A stretch of 64,000 nucleotides of DNA from an uncultured Opitutia bacterium. GTDB taxonomy: Bacteria > Verrucomicrobiota > Verrucomicrobiia > Opitutales > Opitutaceae. The DNA is taken from NCBI GenBank assembly GCA_903825285.1, contig CAIJZY010000017.1, positions 62,001 through 126,000 of the forward strand, in the 5' to 3' direction. A program made the position numbers and the translations under genes. This document shows positions 9,504-19,702 of this stretch, in pieces (the stretch's first letter is position 1; each line of letters opens with the position of its first letter). The notes under the pieces were generated by a model. It was not told the DNA's origin and searched no databases. It saw only the letters and a list, made by a program, of their open reading frames with translations.

Positions 9504-9541
9504 GAACCCCGAATATCGAACGTCGAACGCCCCACGCTGAA
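9504..9541. repeat. Solo heptad-unit repeat arm (GAACGYC units)
   Basis: Five consecutive degenerate 7-nt units of the form GAAyryC, with CCACGCT last, lie in the 328-bp gap between tyrS and the peroxiredoxin gene. The units match those of the inverted arms at 15205-15325, but no inverted partner is seen nearby. The rest of this gap (9542-9769) shows no gene; there is only a 6-bp hairpin CCCTCG-TTCT-CGAGGG at 9714-9729 upstream of the peroxiredoxin start, without a T-run. Confidence 0.5.
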
Positions 9542-9769
9542 GGTTGCTTCCAGTTTGCCGTCTGGGTTTGAGGCTGGGCGCTATTGAGGAGGTTGGAATC
9601 ACCGGGACAGGCCCACTAATGCGCGGTCAAGGACCAATAGAATGACAGCTTCTTTTGGGAAAAACGGTTTGCCGCGGCCCCCTGCCGGGGTCTAGCTGTC
9701 ACGCCTTGTCGCTCCCTCGTTCTCGAGGGGGCAAATGAACCTGCACTCCAACCCTCAGACCTCTTCGCC

Positions 9770-10243
9770 ATGCCTCTCGCCATCGGAACCAAAGCCCCGG
9801 ATTTCACCCTCAAGACGAAGACCGCCGACGGTCTCAAGGACGTCAAGCTCAGCGACAATTTCGGCAAGAAACAGACCGTGCTGCTGTTCTACCCGCTGGC
9901 CTTCACCGGCGTGTGCACCCAGGAAATGTGCGACATGTCGGCCGGCCTCGACCAGTACGCCGGGCTCGGCGCCGAGGTCTACGGCATCAGCGTGGACAGC
10001 CCGTTCGCGAACGAGGCCTGGGCCAAGCAGAACAAGATCAGCCTCACGCTGCTCTCCGACCTCAACAAGGAGGTCACCAAGGCCTACGGCGTGCTCTTCC
10101 CGATGCTGGCCGGCGTGGGCGACACCGCCGCGCGCGCGGCGTTCGTCATCGGCAAGGATGGCGTGATCAAGTACGCCGAGCAGACCCCGACGCCCAAGGA
10201 CCTGCCCAACTTCGCCGCCGTCAAGGCCGCGCTGGCCAAGTGA
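9770..10243 (+). CDS. Peroxiredoxin (AhpC/TSA family)
   Basis: Thiol peroxidase that reduces hydrogen peroxide and organic peroxides. The 157-residue thioredoxin-fold protein has the peroxidatic motif PxxxTxxC (PLAFTGVC, Cys49) and a second Cys at 54, with DFTLKTKTADG and VYGISVDSPFANEAWAKQN in the standard positions. The close C-x4-C spacing resembles 1-Cys/BCP- or AhpE-like proteins more than typical 2-Cys AhpC. It is cytoplasmic (no signal peptide). It lies 51 bp before acnA on the same strand, so the two may be co-transcribed; aconitase is itself oxidant-sensitive. Confidence 0.9.
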   Translation: MPLAIGTKAPDFTLKTKTADGLKDVKLSDNFGKKQTVLLFYPLAFTGVCTQEMCDMSAGLDQYAGLGAEVYGISVDSPFANEAWAKQNKISLTLLSDLNKEVTKAYGVLFPMLAGVGDTAARAAFVIGKDGVIKYAEQTPTPKDLPNFAAVKAALAK

Positions 10244-10294
10244 GCCGCGGCGCGGTCCGCGCCCGTTTCTTCTCCCCCCACACCCGTCACCGCC

Positions 10295-12997
<2,703 letters not shown>

Positions 12998-13069
12998 CGA
13001 TCCCATACCGTAGGACAGTCCCTCCCCGGGCCGCTCCGGCCCGCCGGGAGCAACCAGTCCACTTTTCCC

Positions 13070-13579
13070 ATGGCTGACGCCGTCAAACCCACGTATCTCG
13101 TCGACGCCTATTCCGACCCGGTGGTCGTGCGCATCGACGGGCGGGCCTGTTTCCAGAACAGCGCCTGCCTGCGGGATTTCATGGGCGAGATGCTGCGGCA
13201 GGGAAAGAAGCGGTTCGTCCTCGATTTCCTGCACTGCACCAGCATGGACAGCACCTTCCTGGGCGTGCTGGCCGGCTCGGCGCTGGAGCTGCGCAAGGTC
13301 GCGCCCGACGGCAGCCTGGTGCTGGCACGGGTCGGGCCGCGCAACCTGGAGCTGGTCCGCAACCTCGGGCTGCACCGCCTGCTGACGGTGGACGCGGGGG
13401 ATTTCCCGATGAATTTCGACCAGTGCAACCAGGCGCTGGCGTGCGAGGACCGGCCGGAGCTGGAAAGCGCCCGGATGGTGCTCGAGGCGCATGAGAACCT
13501 GGTCGTCGCGGACGAGTCCAACCGGAGCAAGTTTCAGGACGTGATGGCATTTCTGAAGAACCGGGTGGAGCAGAAGTAA
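13070..13579 (+). CDS. STAS-domain protein (anti-sigma factor antagonist-like)
   Basis: 169-residue protein with one STAS domain: VVVRIDGRACFQNSACLRDFM, then RFVLDFLHCTSMDSTFLGVLAGSALELRK. The conserved Ser of the D-S-T motif (Ser61) is where RsbV/SpoIIAA-type antagonists are phosphorylated in partner-switching systems. A C-terminal extension (about residues 110-169; ACEDRPELESARMVLEAHENL, FQDVMAFLKNR) is longer than in the minimal domain. The next gene encodes an RsbU-like phosphatase, which fits dephosphorylation of this protein. No anti-sigma kinase gene is nearby. Confidence 0.85.
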   Translation: MADAVKPTYLVDAYSDPVVVRIDGRACFQNSACLRDFMGEMLRQGKKRFVLDFLHCTSMDSTFLGVLAGSALELRKVAPDGSLVLARVGPRNLELVRNLGLHRLLTVDAGDFPMNFDQCNQALACEDRPELESARMVLEAHENLVVADESNRSKFQDVMAFLKNRVEQK

Positions 13580-13734
13580 GGGCCGGGACCCGTGGCCGGG
13601 CGGCGCGGGCGAAGGTGTGGGGGCCCCGTCCCCTTCAAGGCCAATCGCACCTTATGCCTCGCAAATCGTAACTACTGTCCGAGCACTCTGCCATTGCCGG
13701 CCGGGGTGGGGAGTGGCAAACCATCTCCCCTTCC

Positions 13735-15174
13735 ATGTTTCTGTTTCTGTTCATCGGCGTCCTCCTCGGCATTCTGGGACTGCTGCTGCCCCTCTATAAG
13801 GCACGGCGGATGACCGACCGCCTGGAGGAGGAGAAGCAGCAGCTCATGCAGGAGCGCCAGCTGGTCGTGGACTTCATGCACCACATGGCCGAGGCGCTGG
13901 GCGAGGGCCTGACCCGGGAGGCGCTGCTGCAGCGCATCGTGCACGCGGCCATCCTCTGCTCGGGGGCGCTGAGCGCCTGCGTGTTTGAGCGGACGGACGA
14001 GCGCAAGATGCGCAGCTCGGCGGTGGAGGGGCTGTTCCCGCCGCACCGCCCGCTGCCGCCCGCCATGCGCGAGAAGCTCGCCACCCGTGCGCGGTTCATC
14101 GAGCAGGTGCTGCGGTCCGAGAGTTTTCCCGACGACGAGGGCATCGTCGGCGCCGTGGTGCAGACCGGCCGCGGCCAGCTGATCGCCGACGCCGGGGCGG
14201 ACGGCCGCGTGGTGCGCCACGAGGACCCCGCGCTCAAGGTGCGCTCGCTCATCGCGGTGCCGCTGCAGTTCCGGGACACCTTCTTCGGCGTCCTGGCGGT
14301 GGCGAACTCCGCCGACGGCGAGCCGTTCACGCAAAATGATTTTTCCCTGATGCAGTCGCTGGCCGAGCAGGCGGCGCTCGCCCTGCACAACGCCGAGTTC
14401 CTCCATTTCCAGCTGGAGAAGCGCCAGCTCGACCTCGACCTCTCCCTCGCGAGCGGCATCCAGCAGATGCTGCTGCCGAAGGAGGCGCCGCAGATCCCCG
14501 GCCTCGACATCGACGCGCGCTACACGCCCGCGCAGAAGGTCAGCGGCGACTTCTACGACCTCTTCACGCTCCCGGGCGGCCGGCTGGGCGTGGCGGTGGC
14601 GGACGTGTCCGGCAAGGGCATCCCGGCCTCCCTGCTCATGGCCATCTGCCGCACCGACCTCCGCCAGATCGCCCCGCGCCACGACTCGCCGGCCAAGACC
14701 CTGGCCGAGCTGAACCGGGCCCTGGGCGGCGACCTGCGCGGCATGTTCATCACGATCCTGTACGCGGTCATCGACCCGGCGCGGGGCGAGGTGACCGTCG
14801 CGCGCGCGGGCCACGAGCTGCCGCTGTTCCTGCGCACCGACGCGGCCACGGGCACGCCGATGGCCGAATTCGTGGGCTCCGAGGGCATGCCGCTGGGCAT
14901 GGTGCCGGACGAGGTGTTCTCCGCCGTGATCGCCGACCGCACCGAGCGTTTCCTGCCCGGCGAGGCCCTGGTGCTCTACACCGACGGCCTGACCGAGGCG
15001 CCGAACGAGGAGGACAAGGAGTTCTCCAACGCCCGCCTGGCCGACGCCGTCCACGCGCTCCGTGCCCGCGGCGCCCGCGAGCTGAACGACGGCATCCTCG
15101 AGACCGTGCACCGCTTCGCCGGCAGCGTCGCGCTGCGCGACGACCTCACGCTCGTGACGATCAAGCGGGTGTGA
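13735..15174 (+). CDS. Membrane-anchored GAF-PP2C (SpoIIE/RsbU-type) serine phosphatase
   Basis: 479-residue regulator. A single N-terminal transmembrane segment ([20 protein letters not shown]) is followed by a short coiled linker and a GAF domain (about 55-220; [23 protein letters not shown]) and a PP2C SpoIIE domain (about 245-479). The metal-binding motifs are intact: [43 protein letters not shown]. Proteins of this build dephosphorylate STAS antagonists and so release sigma factors or other outputs. The STAS gene just upstream is the obvious candidate substrate (inference). The GAF domain probably senses a cytoplasmic ligand or partner. Confidence 0.9.
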   Translation: MFLFLFIGVLLGILGLLLPLYKARRMTDRLEEEKQQLMQERQLVVDFMHHMAEALGEGLTREALLQRIVHAAILCSGALSACVFERTDERKMRSSAVEGLFPPHRPLPPAMREKLATRARFIEQVLRSESFPDDEGIVGAVVQTGRGQLIADAGADGRVVRHEDPALKVRSLIAVPLQFRDTFFGVLAVANSADGEPFTQNDFSLMQSLAEQAALALHNAEFLHFQLEKRQLDLDLSLASGIQQMLLPKEAPQIPGLDIDARYTPAQKVSGDFYDLFTLPGGRLGVAVADVSGKGIPASLLMAICRTDLRQIAPRHDSPAKTLAELNRALGGDLRGMFITILYAVIDPARGEVTVARAGHELPLFLRTDAATGTPMAEFVGSEGMPLGMVPDEVFSAVIADRTERFLPGEALVLYTDGLTEAPNEEDKEFSNARLADAVHALRARGARELNDGILETVHRFAGSVALRDDLTLVTIKRV

Positions 15175-15204
15175 CGCGAGGGAGGGCGATGGCTCGCCGA
15201 TCCT

Positions 15205-15325
15205 GAACGCCGGACGCCCAACGTCCCACGCCGAACTCCGAAGTGAGCCGGGCGCGGCGAGGGCGCCGGGCTCCAGGGGTGAGATCCTTCGATCTTCGGC
15301 GTTGGGCGTTGGACGTTCGGCGTTC
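15205..15325. repeat. Palindromic element with inverted heptad arms, upstream of trpB
   Basis: Two 31-nt inverted arms, 15205-15235 and 15295-15325, with only a few mismatches. Each arm consists of degenerate 7-nt units (GAACGCC/CAACGCC types) plus a trailing GAA. The 59-nt centre is GC-rich and has no ORF. The element sits between the phosphatase stop (15174) and the trpB ATG (15371), where it would lie in the trpB leader if transcription begins upstream. Confidence 0.75.
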
Positions 15326-15370
15326 GTCTGCCTTGCCACCGCCCGCGCGGTTGTCTCACATCCCCGTGTC

Positions 15371-16580
<1,210 letters not shown>

Positions 16581-16585
<5 letters not shown>

Positions 16586-17117
16586 CACGGGGCAAGGGCC
16601 AAGTGACAAGGTCGTCCGTTTCTGAGGAGAGAGGTATTGAACTACTGCAATCGACTGGTGTGCGCCTGTTGATGCTTGTCTAGCGCAGCGAGGACCTGGA
16701 AATCGGGGTATGGCTGAGAAGCCCCGTGACTTGGTAAGGCGGACCTTTCTATTCGCACAGAATACCCGGCAATTGGTAAATCGGCTGCCGCGGATGCTCT
16801 CCAACTATGAGGATTCCCGCCAACTGATCCGCTCCTCGGGTTCGGTCGCGGCAAATTATCTTGAGGCGCAGGAGGGGCTCAGCCGAAGAGATTTTTTCTA
16901 CCGCATCAAAATCTGCCGCAAGGAAGCACGGGAATCAGGGTTATGGCTGCGGATGATTAGTCTTGAGGCGGACGCCGGGCTTACTGCTGAACGAGATCAG
17001 CTATTTGCCGAATCCCAGGAGTTGAAACGAATTTTCTCGGCGATCGCTGCCAAGGACGACACCGAGCAGGGTGCGAAAGGCTGACTCTTGCCACTTGGCC
17101 CTTGTTACCTGTTACTT
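16581..17117. mobile_element. Candidate repeat element: S23 four-helix-bundle gene between inverted heptad arms
   Basis: Left arm 16581-16610 and right arm 17087-17117 are inverted copies whose 18-nt cores (CAAGGGCCAAGTGRCAAG; 16593-16610 and 17087-17104) differ at one base. Both arms decompose into degenerate 7-nt units. The interior carries one intact S23-type gene of lower GC content than trpB and yicC. The left arm covers the trpB stop codon and the right arm ends 5 nt before the yicC ATG. Mobility is inferred; no target duplication was identified by eye. Confidence 0.6.
16710..17084 (+). CDS. Four-helix-bundle protein (23S rRNA intervening-sequence/S23 family)
   Basis: 124-residue all-helical protein. 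Motifs match the S23/four-helix-bundle family: an N-terminal helix with LVRRTFLFAQNTRQLVNRLP, then SRQLIRSSGSVAANYLEAQE, DFFYRIKICRKEARESGLWL and a final amphipathic helix. Relatives occur inside intervening sequences of 23S rRNA genes (for example Leptospira and Coxiella), and the fold is shared with the Avd accessory protein of diversity-generating retroelements. Their function in isolation is unknown; basic surfaces suggest nucleic acid binding. Codon use is markedly less GC-rich than in neighbours, and the gene is bounded by inverted arms, which suggests transfer. No reverse transcriptase or rRNA gene is near. Confidence 0.85.
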   Translation: MAEKPRDLVRRTFLFAQNTRQLVNRLPRMLSNYEDSRQLIRSSGSVAANYLEAQEGLSRRDFFYRIKICRKEARESGLWLRMISLEADAGLTAERDQLFAESQELKRIFSAIAAKDDTEQGAKG

Positions 17118-17122
17118 CGGCC

Positions 17123-17995
17123 ATGAAAAGCATGACGGGCTACGGCCGGGGGACGGCGGTGTTGGCGGGGCTGACGGTCACCGTGCAGGTCAGTTCCGTG
17201 AACCGGAAGACCCTCGACCTGGCGATCAAGCTGCCGGACGAGTGGGACAGCCTCGAGGCGATGGTCGGCGAGGAGGTCCGCAAGGTCGCGCATCGCGGGC
17301 GCATCAGCGTCGTGGTCGAGCTGACCGGTGCCCGGCCCGGGAGCGAGGCCGCGTGGGACGAGACGGAAGTCGGTCTGATCCTGGACCGCCTGGCCGATTT
17401 TGCCGATTCGCGCGGGCTGAAATTTGACCCGACGCCGGAGCTGCTCTGGTCCATCGCGAATTCCCAGCGCAAAGCCGCGGAGCTGCCCGGCCCCGACGCG
17501 GCGGCGGTGGCGGTCAAAGCCGCCCTGGCCGACGCCCTGCGGAGCTTCGCCGCGATGCGGGCGAAGGAGGGCGAGGCGCTGCTGATCGATTTTCTCACCC
17601 GCCTGGCCGCGCTGCGCGCGCAGGTGGAGGCGGTGGCGGCGCGGGCGTCCCAGGTCCCCGCGGCCTATCGCGAGCAGCTGCGGCAGCGCCTGCGGCAGGC
17701 GGAGCTGGAGCTCGACCTTAACGACGAGCGCGTGCTCAAGGAGATCGCGCTGTTCGCGGACCGCTGCGACGTGACCGAGGAGCTCACGCGGCTGCGCAGC
17801 CATTTCGACCAGTTCGCCGCGCTGCTGCGCACGGACGGCGAGATCGGACGGAAGTCGGAGTTCATCCTCCAGGAGATCGGCCGCGAGGTGAACACCATCG
17901 GGAGCAAGGCGAACGACCTCGCGATCTCTCGCGCCGTGATCGAGCTGAAAAACGAGCTCGAGCGCGTCAAGGAGCAGATCGCGAACGTCGAGTAA
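17123..17995 (+). CDS. YicC-family protein (putative endoribonuclease)
   Basis: 290-residue YicC/YloC protein. The N-terminal MKSMTGYGRG is diagnostic; the C-terminal DUF1732 part has HFDQFAALL, IGRKSEFILQEIGREVNTIGSKANDLAISRAVIELKNELERVKEQIANVE, the best conserved block of the family. E. coli YicC has been linked to RNA decay, and the family has been reported as endoribonucleases; the role here is inferred from family. The ATG at 17123 is chosen because it gives the canonical N-terminus. The leader is formed by the right arm of the preceding repeat element, leaving no room for a usual ribosome binding site. Confidence 0.92.
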   Translation: MKSMTGYGRGTAVLAGLTVTVQVSSVNRKTLDLAIKLPDEWDSLEAMVGEEVRKVAHRGRISVVVELTGARPGSEAAWDETEVGLILDRLADFADSRGLKFDPTPELLWSIANSQRKAAELPGPDAAAVAVKAALADALRSFAAMRAKEGEALLIDFLTRLAALRAQVEAVAARASQVPAAYREQLRQRLRQAELELDLNDERVLKEIALFADRCDVTEELTRLRSHFDQFAALLRTDGEIGRKSEFILQEIGREVNTIGSKANDLAISRAVIELKNELERVKEQIANVE

Positions 17996-18046
17996 GCAGC
18001 CGGAGATCTCCGACCGGCCCGGCGCCAAGAGCTGGTAGGCCGGTCA

Positions 18047-18195
18047 TTTTCCCGCGGATCGTGTCAGAATGGGAAGCAAGTGTGGGAGCGAGCTTGCTCG
18101 CGACGGATCGAGCGCAAGGTCGCGAGCAAGCTCGCTCCCACATGCTCCACCTGCATCCAAATCATCCGCGCCCATCCGCGTCATCCGCGGAAAAT
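18047..18195. repeat. GCGGAT-type palindromic repeat interrupted by a REPIN
   Basis: The left end TTTTCCCGCGGATC (18047-18060) and the right arm 18161-18195 (three units of roughly 9-10 nt, read on the minus strand as GCGGATGAC, GCGGATGGGC, GCGGATGAT) form the ends of a palindromic element similar to the one at 28823-28954. A REPIN lies between them. The rest of the yicC-lspA gap shows no ORF. Confidence 0.55.
18081..18142. repeat. REPIN: two inverted 24-nt REP arms
   Basis: Arms 18081-18104 and 18119-18142 are perfect reverse complements, separated by 14 nt. Each arm is itself a hairpin, GCGAGC-TT-GCTCGC, preceded by GTGGGA. This is the REPIN arrangement (paired REPs). The same 24-nt arms recur at 22643-22712. 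Confidence 0.9.
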
Positions 18196-18237
18196 ATCCG
18201 GCTCAGCGCGGCCCACCGGGCACCTCACGCCGGAGGG

Positions 18238-18774
18238 CTAATCCGGCGGGCGGAGCGAGAAGAACAGGTACAGGATCACGCCGACGCAGATGCCGGAGTC
18301 GGCGAGGTTGAAGGTCGGGTAGATGTAGCTGCCGAAGTGGAGATCGAGGAAGTCGATCACATGCCCGTGGAGCAGGCGGTCGACGAGGTTGCCGGCGATG
18401 CCGCCGCAGAGCAGGCCGAAGCTCACCTGGGCGGCGCGGTCGCGGAGGCCGAGGGCGCGGCGCCAGAAGAAGATGGCGGCGAGGGTGGCGACGGCGAGCA
18501 GGGCGAGGGCGACGCTGCGGCCCGAGAACATGCTCCAGGCGGCCCCGGTGTTGCCGAGGTGCACGATGTAGAAGAATCCCGGCACGACCCGGATGGCGCC
18601 GGGCTCGCCGTAGGTGGGGAAGGGCAGGCGGGCGCCGATCCAGGACTTGCTCAGCTGGTCGAGGACGAACACGCCCAGCGCGCACAGCCAGAAGGCGCGG
18701 TAGGCGAGAGCGCGCCGCCACAGGGGGGCGGGCGCGGCCGCCGGGGATTCGGGAATGGGCGCTCCGGGGGCCAC
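18238..18774 (-). CDS. lspA: Lipoprotein signal peptidase (signal peptidase II)
   Basis: Polytopic inner-membrane aspartyl protease that removes the signal peptide of prolipoproteins. Four hydrophobic segments are visible (FWLCALGVFVLDQLS; SVALALLAVATLAAIFFW; VSFGLLCGGIAGNLVDRLL; SGICVGVILYLFF), and both catalytic Asp motifs are present: GGIAGNLVDR and FNLADSGICVG. The D-x-L-S-K motif in the first segment is also conserved. A GTG start at 18774, seven bases after the DksA-like stop, is preferred; a longer in-frame ATG at 18849 would overlap the upstream gene by 68 bp and add an unconserved Arg/Ala-rich leader. Confidence 0.93.
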   Translation of the reverse strand: MAPGAPIPESPAAAPAPLWRRALAYRAFWLCALGVFVLDQLSKSWIGARLPFPTYGEPGAIRVVPGFFYIVHLGNTGAAWSMFSGRSVALALLAVATLAAIFFWRRALGLRDRAAQVSFGLLCGGIAGNLVDRLLHGHVIDFLDLHFGSYIYPTFNLADSGICVGVILYLFFSLRPPD

Positions 18775-18781
18775 GGTCGGC

Positions 18782-19675
18782 TTACTCGTCGCCGCCGCCG
18801 TCGTCGCTCGCGATCTTGCCGGCTTCCTCGCCCTCGCCGAACAGCCCACCGGCGGTGCGGCCGCGGTAGCGGTTCCGCTCGATGTCCTTCTGGGCCTCGG
18901 CGGAATAGCGGGTGAAGGGCACCGCCAGCAGGCGGTCCTTCGAGATCGGCTTCTGCGTGATTTCGCAGATGCCGTAGGTGTTGTCGTGGATGCGCTTGAT
19001 GGCGGCGTCGATCTCGGACAGCGCCTCCTGCTCGCTTGAGACCAGGCTCAGGGCGAAGTCGCGATCGAAGGTGTCGGTGCCCGCGTCGGCCATGTGCTGG
19101 CCGTAGCTGGAGAGGTCGCCGCTGTCCTCCTTGCTCGACCGCTTGAGGGTCTCCTCGGAGTGGAGCGTGATGCCGGCGGTGAGGTGGTTGCGGAGGTCGA
19201 CCAGCAGCTTGTAGAAGCGCTTGTACTTCTCGGGAATGTCCTTGGCCTCCTCGGGCTGCGGGGCCTTGGCGCGCTTCGGGTTGAAGCCGAGGATGTCGGA
19301 GAGCGAGGCGGCCTTGATGTGGTGCGGCTTCGAGGGCTTGAGCGGCTCGACCGCCTTGGGGGCGGGCTTGGCGGCGGTTTTCGCGCCACGGGAATCGGCG
19401 GGGGCGGTCTTGCTTGTGACGGTCTTCGCAATGGCGCGGACCTCGTCGAGGCTGAAGGCGATGGGCTTGGCGGGCGCCTTGTGCTTCAGGATGCTGTCGC
19501 GCAGGGCGGTTTTCTTGGAGGGCTTGGCCATGGGAGTGGGGGCCTTGGCGGCCGCCGGCGCCGGCGCGTGGGCCGGAGCGGATTTCCGCGCGGAAGTCGG
19601 GGACTTCGCAGGCGCGGACTTGGCGGGTTTCGCGGCGGGCTTCTTCGCGGAGGGTTTCGGTTTATGTTTGGCCAT
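18782..19675 (-). CDS. DksA/TraR-type protein with Lys/Ala/Pro-rich N-terminal extension
   Basis: 297 residues. The first ~130 are very rich in Lys, Ala and Pro (KHKPKPSAKKPAAKPAKSA and similar), like histone H1 tails, and should bind nucleic acid non-specifically. The C-terminal ~150 residues have the DksA coiled coil and finger region: LVDLRNHLTAGITLH, then ALSEIDAAIKRIHDNTYGIC and ITQKPISKDRLLAVPFTRYSAEAQKD. Only one of the four finger cysteines is kept (YGIC; the partner positions read T, S and A), so a normal zinc site is unlikely. DksA family members modulate RNA polymerase; that role here is inference. It sits between ileS and lspA on the same strand, 27 bp after ileS. Confidence 0.85.
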   Translation of the reverse strand: MAKHKPKPSAKKPAAKPAKSAPAKSPTSARKSAPAHAPAPAAAKAPTPMAKPSKKTALRDSILKHKAPAKPIAFSLDEVRAIAKTVTSKTAPADSRGAKTAAKPAPKAVEPLKPSKPHHIKAASLSDILGFNPKRAKAPQPEEAKDIPEKYKRFYKLLVDLRNHLTAGITLHSEETLKRSSKEDSGDLSSYGQHMADAGTDTFDRDFALSLVSSEQEALSEIDAAIKRIHDNTYGICEITQKPISKDRLLAVPFTRYSAEAQKDIERNRYRGRTAGGLFGEGEEAGKIASDDGGGDE

Positions 19676-19702
19676 GGGGAGAATTGGGGAGGGTAAGAAA
19701 GC

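Noticed and set aside
9714-9729. Terminator or operator upstream of the peroxiredoxin gene
   Set aside because: Only a 6-bp stem without T-run; no supporting context.
15205-15325. CRISPR array
   Set aside because: Units are 7 nt, degenerate and contiguous, without spacers, and there are no cas genes.
16710-17084. Diversity-generating retroelement accessory protein (Avd)
   Set aside because: The fold is related, but no reverse transcriptase, template repeat or variable gene is nearby.
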